Source of the DNA: Marinilabilia salmonicolor
Lineage (GTDB): Bacteria; Bacteroidota; Bacteroidia; Bacteroidales; Marinilabiliaceae
Assembly (NCBI RefSeq): GCF_003003035.1
Contig: NZ_PVTS01000004.1
Coordinates: 246,727 to 310,726 of the forward strand
Reading direction: 5' to 3'
DNA length: 64,000 nt
The notes under the pieces were generated by a model, which saw only the letters and a list, made by a program, of their open reading frames with translations, searched no databases and had not been told where the DNA came from. Both the position numbers and the translations under genes were made by a program. This document shows positions 45,003-52,695 of this stretch, piece after piece (the stretch's first letter is position 1; every line of letters starts with the position of its first letter).

Positions 45003-46535
45003 ATGATAAAATATATTAAGACAGTTGCTCTTGCCGCATTAGTAGGTTTTACGTCCTGCGGTGAAGACTTTCTGACAGCTTATCCAACCGATTCACAAGA
45101 GGCCGGAGGAGAAGCAACCAAAGGAGCTATTGAAGCGAATATTACTTCCGCTTATCAGATACTTCTTTTTGACAGTTATGCCGATTATCAGTACAATAGT
45201 ATCGTGTTGATGTCTGATTTGCGTTCTGATGATATCTTTAAAGGTGGAGGTGATGCCGGTGACCAGGCACAATTATACCGTCTCTCACAATTAGATGCCT
45301 CACCTCGTGAACTTCCAGGTGGATTATGGAACATCTATTACAGTGGGCTCAGTAGGGCTAACAATGCTATTATTGCTACTGAAAACGCAGTGGATGTTAG
45401 CGAAGCAGATCTTGCACGTTTAAGCGCTGAAGGTCGCTACTTAAGAGCTTACTTTGTTCATTGGTTGTGGAAGTTTTGGGGAAATATTCCTTATTTTGAG
45501 GAGGATCTAGCTGAGCCATATATGGCCCCGCAATACACCGCTGATCAAATTTACAATGAATTGATTGAAGATCTTGATTACGCGATAGAGGGTAATAAAT
45601 TACCAATGAGTGTTGGTGCTACAGAAGCTGGCCGTGCAACACGTGCTGCCGCTATGATGCTTAAGGCACGAGTGGTGATGTATCAGCAAGATGAATCACG
45701 TTATGCAGAGGTGTTGGCCGATATGGCGGAAATTATTAATAGTGGTGCCTATGAATTGATGCCTGAGTATAGTGAAATATGGCCCCGTGATGGCGAGTTT
45801 TGTGCCGAGTCTATTTTTGAGGTAAATCATTTACCGGAAGGAAAAGACTGGGGTGCTGCATGGCAGGGATACGGAACCAACCTTCCTGCATTTATATCTC
45901 CTAATGAACTGAAGGGAGATGACTTGTTGAGCGGTGATACTACATTTATTGGTGGATGGGGATTTGGTCCTGTTCGTCCTGAAATTCCTTCTATTTATGA
46001 AGAGGGAGATGAGCGTTTGGCTGCTTCGGTTAATCAATTTGAAGAAGGAACTTATACCGAGCGTTTTCAGAATACCGGATTGTTTATGGCTAAGTACGCA
46101 GCTCGTGAAGAGTATAATGATGCTCCTTATACTGTGGATCTGAACTATGAGAACAATTTACGAATCTTTAGATATGCAGAGACCTTATTGAATGCTGCCG
46201 AACTCATGGGAATGCATGGTGTAGCACCGATTGATGGACTTACTGCTCAGTGGTGTCTGGATGAGGTGCGAAAACGTGCAATGGATGAGGAGTTTGTTTC
46301 AATTCCTGCTTCTGAAGAAAATATCAAGCTGGAACGTCGTCGAGAATTTTTTGGTGAAGGAATGCGTTTCTGGGACCTCGTTCGTTGGGGGGATGCAAAT
46401 CAGCTTACTGAAAATATCGAAGAGTACTCTTCTGTAAGAACATGGGAAGATTATAAGAAATATCTGCCTATTCCTCAGTCAGAAATCGATCGTACTTCAG
46501 GTGAGTTTAAGCTGGAGCAAAATGCAGGTTATTAA
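45003..46535 (+). CDS. SusD/RagB-type glycan-binding lipoprotein
   Basis: It forms the lid over the SusC pore and captures oligosaccharides. A lipobox (VGFTSC) ends the signal peptide, and the SusD fold follows with TPR helices: SRANNAIIATENAVDVSEADLARLSAEGRYLRAYFVHWLWKFWG and, near the end, LERRREFFGEGMRFWDLVRWGDA. 510 residues is usual. It is transcribed with SusC, and the gene for a PKD lipoprotein follows after 47 bp. Confidence 0.95.
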   Translation: MIKYIKTVALAALVGFTSCGEDFLTAYPTDSQEAGGEATKGAIEANITSAYQILLFDSYADYQYNSIVLMSDLRSDDIFKGGGDAGDQAQLYRLSQLDASPRELPGGLWNIYYSGLSRANNAIIATENAVDVSEADLARLSAEGRYLRAYFVHWLWKFWGNIPYFEEDLAEPYMAPQYTADQIYNELIEDLDYAIEGNKLPMSVGATEAGRATRAAAMMLKARVVMYQQDESRYAEVLADMAEIINSGAYELMPEYSEIWPRDGEFCAESIFEVNHLPEGKDWGAAWQGYGTNLPAFISPNELKGDDLLSGDTTFIGGWGFGPVRPEIPSIYEEGDERLAASVNQFEEGTYTERFQNTGLFMAKYAAREEYNDAPYTVDLNYENNLRIFRYAETLLNAAELMGMHGVAPIDGLTAQWCLDEVRKRAMDEEFVSIPASEENIKLERRREFFGEGMRFWDLVRWGDANQLTENIEEYSSVRTWEDYKKYLPIPQSEIDRTSGEFKLEQNAGY

Positions 46536-46582
46536 TCCCTGATTATTGTATCTAATTTATTGATAATAAAAGAACAACAGAT

Positions 46583-48061
46583 ATGAAAAATATATTGAAA
46601 ACAGGAATCATGATGGCAATGGCCTCGTTGCTGTTTGTGGCCTGTGAACCTCAGGAATTTGATGACTATGATTTGGGGGCCGCACCTCAGGCAGAGCAGT
46701 TGAGTTTCTCTGTTAGTCCAAAATCCGATCAACCTAATGTTATTGCATTTAGTAATACTACCGATCGTCCCGGTATAGCATCCTGGGACTTTGGAAACGG
46801 TGCTGGTAGTAAAGGACAGTCGGTCACTAGTGAGTATCCTTTTGCAGGATCTTATGATGTAACGATGACTTTGGTTACTGATGGTGGTGCTGCTACTGTT
46901 ACCAAAACTATTGAAGTTGCCGAAGATGATCTTTCTCTGCTGGAAAATCCGCTTTATACTGCCTTGACCGGTGGTGCCGATAATGCCGAAGGAAAAACAT
47001 GGGTATTTGATCAGTACAATGGTGGCCACTTTGGTGTTGGACCTGGCGAAGCGTTTGCTGATGGACCGACTATGACTGCTGATTGGTGGAATGCCGGAGC
47101 GAATGAAAAACTGGAATCCTCACTTTACACCAATAAGTTTACCTTTAAGCAGGTTGGTGTTGAGCTGATTTGGGAAAACAACGGGTTTGTTTATACCAAC
47201 GGTGCGGGAGCTGACGCTCTTGCTGATATGGGATATACCAATGCAGTAGTGCCTCCTGCAGGTGACTTTGATGTGGAATATGCGCCTAATGCCAGTTATA
47301 ACTTCAGTCTTGTTACTTCTGATTCTACCTTGATTCTAAGTGACGGAGCCTTTATGGGACATTATGCAGGTACTTCAACATTCAAAATTCTTTCTATTTC
47401 TGAGAATGAAATGTACTTGCGTGCTCAAAGTACCGTAGAACCAGTTAATGCATGGTATTACCGCTTAATTCCTGAAGAGTTGAATGTGGAACCTGAAGAA
47501 CCGGAATTACCTCTGGAGGCCAATCTGTTGAGCGAAGATTTTGAAAGTGAAACCCCATCAGTGGTTTTTGCTACTGAAGCCATGGGGGATCGTACTAATG
47601 CACACTATCAGAATCCTGCTCCTTTCAATGGTAATACATCAGACTATGTATATCTCTATGAGAAGAAAGCCGGTGAGTTTTATTCTAATATTTCTTATGT
47701 AGCTGAAGATTATAAATTCGATCTTACTACTCAGAATAAGATTTCATTGCAGGTATTCATCCCATCTTACAACGATTATACTACTGAGAATAACGTTGCA
47801 GGGTCTTGGATTGCCAACAACCAACTTCAGGCTTCCATTGCGGTGAAACTCCAAAACAATGATTTGGGTGGAAGTGCATGGGAAACTCAAACTGAAATTC
47901 TGGAAACAGGCATCGAAACAGGGAAATGGATCGAATTGACTTTTGACTTTAGTAATGTGGCCGATCGCGAGGACTACAACAAGATTGTAATCCAGTTTGG
48001 TACAGAAGGTCATGATGGAGGAGGTATTTTCTTCTTTGATGATTTTGAATTTCATGAATAA
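46583..48061 (+). CDS. PUL surface glycan-binding lipoprotein with a PKD domain
   Basis: A lipoprotein (lipobox LFVAC) occupying the SusE/SGBP position after SusD. A PKD domain (about 35-115; ASWDFGNGAGSKGQSVTSEYPFAGSYDVTMTLVTD) is followed by a beta-rich middle (about 120-305) and a C-terminal carbohydrate-binding-module-like jelly roll (about 325-492; FDFSNVADREDYNKIVIQFG, GGIFFFDDFEFHE). No catalytic motif is seen. Related PKD-bearing binding proteins occur in laminarin PULs of marine Bacteroidota, so beta-1,3-glucan binding is likely; the ligand is inferred from neighbours. Confidence 0.82.
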   Translation: MKNILKTGIMMAMASLLFVACEPQEFDDYDLGAAPQAEQLSFSVSPKSDQPNVIAFSNTTDRPGIASWDFGNGAGSKGQSVTSEYPFAGSYDVTMTLVTDGGAATVTKTIEVAEDDLSLLENPLYTALTGGADNAEGKTWVFDQYNGGHFGVGPGEAFADGPTMTADWWNAGANEKLESSLYTNKFTFKQVGVELIWENNGFVYTNGAGADALADMGYTNAVVPPAGDFDVEYAPNASYNFSLVTSDSTLILSDGAFMGHYAGTSTFKILSISENEMYLRAQSTVEPVNAWYYRLIPEELNVEPEEPELPLEANLLSEDFESETPSVVFATEAMGDRTNAHYQNPAPFNGNTSDYVYLYEKKAGEFYSNISYVAEDYKFDLTTQNKISLQVFIPSYNDYTTENNVAGSWIANNQLQASIAVKLQNNDLGGSAWETQTEILETGIETGKWIELTFDFSNVADREDYNKIVIQFGTEGHDGGGIFFFDDFEFHE

Positions 48062-48101
48062 GAGATATTCATAGTTTATTACACAACAATAAAACCTAAT
48101 A

Positions 48102-48137
48102 GGGGAGTGTGGGGGTTCTCTCCACCTCCCTTTTTTT
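48102..48137 (+). terminator. Terminator-like hairpin between the binding-protein and GH16 genes
   Basis: GGGAGTGTGG pairs with CCACCTCCC (one bulge) and TTTTTTT follows. It would dampen transcription into the enzyme genes. Confidence 0.65.
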
Positions 48138-48156
48138 ACTGATGATTTTTGGGAAG

Positions 48157-49314
48157 ATGATGAAACGAACTAAGTGTTTTCGGATGGCAGGGAAAGTCTC
48201 TGTATTTGAGTCGGGTAGGCTGCTTTTTGGCGTTAAGTTGTTGCTTATGGCAATAGTCATCCCTGCATTATTGTCATGCAGTAAAGACGAAGACAGTCAG
48301 GAAGGTTATACTGTTGATTTTTCTATTGAAGTTGATTCGGAAAACCCCAATAATATTATTCTTACCAATTTGTCATCCGGCGACTATTTATATGTGGAAT
48401 GGGATTATGGTAATGGTCAGTCAACAGGTAAAAGTATAAATAAGGAACAGGAACAAACGGTCTATTATCCTTTGAAAGGTAATTATGAAATCACATTAAC
48501 TATTTGGGGCCCCTTAAATAGTATCGCTGACACAAAAACCATGACAAAAACCGTCACTATTGACGCTGATGATCCTGATTATACAGCTCCCGGAGGATTA
48601 ATCTGGTCCGATGAATTTAACAGTTCGTCGGTGAACAAGTCGAATTGGACTTTTGAGATCGGAACGGGTGACTGGGGATGGGGTAATGATGAATTGCAGT
48701 ACTACACCGATGGTGATAATGTTGAAATTACTGATGGTAAGTTGGTCATCACAGCCAGAAAAGAAAATGACAATAAAGAACGAGGCTCTTATACCTCAAC
48801 CCGCATGGTAACAATGAACAAGCAGGAATTTACTTACGGACGGATTGAGATTCGTGCGAAGCTGCCTTCGGGAACCGGTGTCTGGCCGGCAATATGGATG
48901 CTTGGCAGCAATTTAGGACAAGTTGGATGGCCCGCATGTGGCGAAATCGATATCATGGAATATGTGGGGTATCAACCGGATATCGTTCATTCTACAGTAC
49001 ACACTACAGCAGGGTCGGGTGGTAATGGCAGTGGTGGTAGCATCTCTTTACCTACTGCAGAAGAGGCTTTCCATATTTATGGGGTATTATGGACTGAAGA
49101 ATCCCTTACTTTTTATGTGGACTCACCTGATAATATCGTGCATGTCTATGCTCCTGCTTCTAAGAATGATACTAACTGGCCATTTAATAAACCTCACTTT
49201 TTTATTCTGAATCTTGCAGTAGGAGGAACCTGGGGAGGGGCACAAGGTATTGATAACAGCATTTTTCCACAATCGATGGAAGTTGATTATGTGCGTGTTT
49301 ATGAATTGAATTAA
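48157..49314 (+). CDS. GH16 endo-beta-1,3-glucanase lipoprotein with PKD domain
   Basis: A laminarinase-type GH16. A signal peptide with lipobox (LLSC) is followed by a PKD-like domain (about 60-140; LYVEWDYGNGQS) and the GH16 catalytic domain with the active-site motif GEIDIMEYVG: nucleophile Glu263, Asp265 and acid/base Glu268, numbered from the chosen start. The motif ExDxxE without the extra residue fits the GH16_3-type beta-glucanases. The start is uncertain: ATGs at 48142, 48157 and 48160 are all possible, and a longer GTG-started frame begins inside the hairpin and is rejected. Confidence 0.92.
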   Translation: MMKRTKCFRMAGKVSVFESGRLLFGVKLLLMAIVIPALLSCSKDEDSQEGYTVDFSIEVDSENPNNIILTNLSSGDYLYVEWDYGNGQSTGKSINKEQEQTVYYPLKGNYEITLTIWGPLNSIADTKTMTKTVTIDADDPDYTAPGGLIWSDEFNSSSVNKSNWTFEIGTGDWGWGNDELQYYTDGDNVEITDGKLVITARKENDNKERGSYTSTRMVTMNKQEFTYGRIEIRAKLPSGTGVWPAIWMLGSNLGQVGWPACGEIDIMEYVGYQPDIVHSTVHTTAGSGGNGSGGSISLPTAEEAFHIYGVLWTEESLTFYVDSPDNIVHVYAPASKNDTNWPFNKPHFFILNLAVGGTWGGAQGIDNSIFPQSMEVDYVRVYELN

Positions 49315-49434
49315 GAGCGTTATTATTCAGGCATTGTTGAGTAAAAAGAATGTGAATACCTGCATGAAGGAGATTTTGTTAACGGAATGATGGCTCCTGA
49401 TTGGGGTATCTTAAAACAAAAATGAAGATATAAA

Positions 49435-51693
49435 ATGAAAAGCTTAAAACATTTAACAGTAATAGTTATCATTTTGCTTGGCGGCTGGGCATGTCAGGAG
49501 AGGGAGCACCATGATACCAACTCAGAAGTTGAGGATAAGGTTGCACAGCTGCTCAGTGAAATGACCCTTGATGAAAAAATTGGCCAGATGTCTCAGGTGG
49601 ATCCCGGTGTTTTTGGTGGCCTGGAAAATCTGAAAGAGGTTGTCCGTAAAGGGGAACTGGGCTCTGTGCTGAATCTTATTGGCGCTAAAGAGGTGAATGA
49701 ATTGCAGCGTTTGGCCGTAGAGGAAAGCCGCCTGGGTATTCCGCTTATTATCGGACGCGATGTGATTCATGGTTACCGCACTATTTTTCCCATTCCGCTG
49801 GGAATGGCTGCTTCCTGGAATGAGGATCTTGTAAGGGAATCCGCAGCTATTGCGGCCAAAGAAGCCGCTTCGATGGGTATCAACTGGACATTTGCGCCTA
49901 TGATCGATGTGAGCCGCGATCCCCGATGGGGCCGAATTGCCGAGAGTGCAGGAGAAGATCCCCTGTTGAATTCAATGGTTGCCCGTGCTATGGTGCAGGG
50001 TTATCAGGGCGATGATCTTTCCGATCCGTTGACCATTGCAGCTTGTGCAAAACATTTTGTGGGCTACGGTGCTGCTGAGGGCGGACGTGATTACAATACC
50101 ACGGTTATTTCCGATCTACAGTTGCACAATGTATATCTTCCTCCTTTCAAAGAGGCTGTTAAGGCAGGTGCGGCTACGGTAATGACCGCTTTTAATGAAA
50201 TTAACGGAATTCCCGCCAGCGGTCATCAGCGCAACATCAGGGAAATCCTTAAAGATGATTACGGATTCGATGGCTTTGTGGTGAGTGACTGGGCTTCCAT
50301 CCAGGAGATGATTTCCCATGGATTTGCCCGTGATCTCAAACATGCCGGTGAACTGGGCCTCGCTGCAGGGGTGGATATGGAAATGTCCAGCCGTTCATAC
50401 AACGATCATCTTAAGGAATTACTGGATGAAGGCAAGGTGAAAATGGAGTGGATAGATGATGCTGTTGCCCGTATCCTTCGTATTAAATTCCGTATGGGGC
50501 TTTTTGACAATCCCTATGTGGATGAATCACTGGCAGACTCATTGCTTGTTCATCCCCAACATTTGGAAGTTGCCCGGAAACTGGCAGAAGAGAGTGTGGT
50601 GATGTTGAAAAATGAAAACAATGTTTTGCCACTGAAAAAAGGAACCAAAGTGGCCCTGATAGGTCCCTTGGCAGATCAGCCTTATGAGCAGTTAGGAACC
50701 TGGATTTTTGATGGTGACGAAAATGATTCTCAAACCGTTTTGGAGGCCTTTAATGAGTTCAACGGATCCGAAAATGTCTCCTTTGCTGAAGGGTTGGAAT
50801 ACAGCCGTGACAAATCAACCAACGGATTTGCACAGGTTGAGAAAGCCATTGCCCAATCGGATGTTGTGGTAGCTGTGGTAGGAGAGGAAGCTATTCTGTC
50901 GGGCGAGGCTAAGAGTCTTGCCGAACTGGATTTTGTAGGGGCTCAGGCCGAACTGCTCGAACTGGCTGCATCTAAAGGAAAACCTGTAGTCATGGTGGTC
51001 ATGTCAGGACGTCCTGCCGGTTTGTACAAAACTCAGCATCTGGCAAGTTCTATCCTTTATGCCTGGCATCCGGGAACCATGGCCGGACCTGCACTGGCCA
51101 ACCTTATTTTTGGTGAGACTGCTCCAGTGGGTAAACTTCCCGTTACTTTTCCAAAGGGAGAAGGTCAGGTGCCTGTTTATTATGCCCACAAAATGTCAGG
51201 GCGTCCAGCCGATGCTTCTACCTGGACGCATATCGATGATATTCCCGTGCAGGCAGTGCAGCATTCTCTTGGGAATACCAATCACACCCTTGATTATGGT
51301 TTTACTCCGCTCTATCCTTTTGGATTCGGACTTTCTTATACCTCTTTTGAGTATTCAGATTTGAGATTGTCGTCCGAAGCCGTATCTGAAGGAGAAAACC
51401 TGATGGTGACAGCCACTATTTCCAATACAGGGGATGTGGAAGGTACTGAGATTGTTCAGCTCTATACCAGGGATTTGGTGGCATCTTACACCCGCCCTGT
51501 TCGTGAATTGAAAAATTATCAGCGTGTTACTCTGGCTCCTGGAGAAAGTAAGGAAGTCTATTTTGAACTGGAGGCCCGACAGCTCGGATTTTACCATCCT
51601 GATGGAAAATTTGTGGTTGAGCCCGGTCAGTTTCATGTCTGGGTGGCTCCCAATGCAGCTGAGGGGTTGCAGGCAGAGTTTGAATTGAAATAA
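49435..51693 (+). CDS. GH3 beta-glucosidase lipoprotein (BglX-like)
   Basis: An exo-acting beta-glucosidase likely to trim laminari-oligosaccharides to glucose in the periplasm. The lipobox GGWAC follows a hydrophobic run. GH3 N domain: GRDVIHGYRTIFPIPLGMAAS, the KHFVGYGAAEGGRDYN block, and nucleophile Asp285 in VVSDWAS. The C domain and a terminal fibronectin-III-like domain (about 640-752; VEGTEIVQLYTRDL, ELKNYQRVTLAPGES) follow. 752 residues is the BglX size. The acid/base residue cannot be fixed by eye. Confidence 0.94.
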   Translation: MKSLKHLTVIVIILLGGWACQEREHHDTNSEVEDKVAQLLSEMTLDEKIGQMSQVDPGVFGGLENLKEVVRKGELGSVLNLIGAKEVNELQRLAVEESRLGIPLIIGRDVIHGYRTIFPIPLGMAASWNEDLVRESAAIAAKEAASMGINWTFAPMIDVSRDPRWGRIAESAGEDPLLNSMVARAMVQGYQGDDLSDPLTIAACAKHFVGYGAAEGGRDYNTTVISDLQLHNVYLPPFKEAVKAGAATVMTAFNEINGIPASGHQRNIREILKDDYGFDGFVVSDWASIQEMISHGFARDLKHAGELGLAAGVDMEMSSRSYNDHLKELLDEGKVKMEWIDDAVARILRIKFRMGLFDNPYVDESLADSLLVHPQHLEVARKLAEESVVMLKNENNVLPLKKGTKVALIGPLADQPYEQLGTWIFDGDENDSQTVLEAFNEFNGSENVSFAEGLEYSRDKSTNGFAQVEKAIAQSDVVVAVVGEEAILSGEAKSLAELDFVGAQAELLELAASKGKPVVMVVMSGRPAGLYKTQHLASSILYAWHPGTMAGPALANLIFGETAPVGKLPVTFPKGEGQVPVYYAHKMSGRPADASTWTHIDDIPVQAVQHSLGNTNHTLDYGFTPLYPFGFGLSYTSFEYSDLRLSSEAVSEGENLMVTATISNTGDVEGTEIVQLYTRDLVASYTRPVRELKNYQRVTLAPGESKEVYFELEARQLGFYHPDGKFVVEPGQFHVWVAPNAAEGLQAEFELK

Positions 51694-51761
51694 AAAACAG
51701 AATCTGATAGATTTTAGTTTTCCGCAGATTCTTGAATTTGTCAGGTTGTAATAGACAGAGC

Positions 51762-51798
51762 CTGCCACAGGTGGGTTCTGTTTCTTTGTAGAATTTTA
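51762..51798 (+). terminator. Possible hairpin terminator after the GH3 gene
   Basis: ACAGAGCCTGCCACAGGTGGGTTCTGT can fold with an imperfect stem and is followed by TTTCTTTG. A second arm pair, AGAATCTG/CAGATTCT, lies just upstream (about 51700-51732). Weak evidence. Confidence 0.35.
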
Positions 51799-51809
51799 AA
51801 TCCAATGTT

Positions 51810-52619
51810 ATGATTGTATCCTGGAAAAAAACGGTACTTCTAATTTTGCTTCCGGCTATTGTGGTTTTGCCGGGATGCATTGGAGGAAACCCGGGCGGAA
51901 TGGAACTGGTGTGGAGCGAGGAGTTTGATTATGAGGGGCTGCCTGATGAAACAAAATGGAATTATGACACTGTTGGCAATTCCTACGGATGGGGAAATAA
52001 TGAATTTCAATATTACACTGTACGGGATAAGAAAAATGCCTGGGTGGATGGCGAGTATTTAAATATTACTGCCGTTCGTGAGAAACGGGATGATTTTAAC
52101 TATACCTCCGCACGTCTTACAACTAAGGAGAAGGGGGACTGGCTCTATGGAAGGATGGAGATCAGGGCACAGGTCCCCGGTGGTCGCGGAATCTGGCCAG
52201 CCATCTGGATGCTTCCCACAGATTGGGAATATGGTGGCTGGCCCGAAAGCGGTGAGATTGATATAATGGAACATGTGGGATACGATCCCGATTCTATTCA
52301 TACAACCGTTCATACAGAGGCCTTTAACCACGGCATTGGTACCCAGAAAGGAAAAGCCACTTATGTGCCTGACTGTGAGGAAGCTTTTTATGTGTATGCC
52401 ATTGAGTGGGATGAAGAAAAAATTGACTTTTTTATCGATGACAAATTGGTCTTTACTTTCAATAATACCAAAAGCGGACCGGCAGAGTGGCCTTTTGACA
52501 AGCGCTTTCATCTGATATTGAATGTCGCGGTTGGTGGCAACTGGGGCGGAGTTCACGGTGTGGATGATTCAATTTTCCCGTCAACCATGAAGGTCGATTA
52601 TGTAAGAATTTATCAATAA
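51810..52619 (+). CDS. GH16 endo-beta-1,3-glucanase lipoprotein (second copy)
   Basis: A compact GH16 of 269 residues: lipobox LPGC, then the catalytic jelly roll with LVWSEEFDYEGLPDETKWNYD, GNSYGWGNNEFQYYT, GIWPAIWMLPT and active-site SGEIDIMEHVG (nucleophile Glu149, Asp151, acid/base Glu154). It lacks the PKD domain of the first GH16 and is clearly a paralogue rather than a recent duplicate. It probably sits on the outer surface, cutting laminarin or mixed-linkage glucan before uptake. Confidence 0.93.
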   Translation: MIVSWKKTVLLILLPAIVVLPGCIGGNPGGMELVWSEEFDYEGLPDETKWNYDTVGNSYGWGNNEFQYYTVRDKKNAWVDGEYLNITAVREKRDDFNYTSARLTTKEKGDWLYGRMEIRAQVPGGRGIWPAIWMLPTDWEYGGWPESGEIDIMEHVGYDPDSIHTTVHTEAFNHGIGTQKGKATYVPDCEEAFYVYAIEWDEEKIDFFIDDKLVFTFNNTKSGPAEWPFDKRFHLILNVAVGGNWGGVHGVDDSIFPSTMKVDYVRIYQ

Positions 52620-52646
52620 TGTTTTTTGCTTTTTCATTAATTCTGG

Positions 52647-52692
52647 GCGTTTCGTGTGTTTCTTAAATGCATGAAATGCCCTTTTTCTTTTT
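52647..52692 (+). terminator. Terminator-like hairpin before the GH5 gene
   Basis: GGGCGTTTC pairs with GAAATGCCC and a T-rich run (TTTTTCTTTTTTTT) follows, ending four bases before the GH5 ATG. Confidence 0.65.
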
Positions 52693-52695
52693 TTT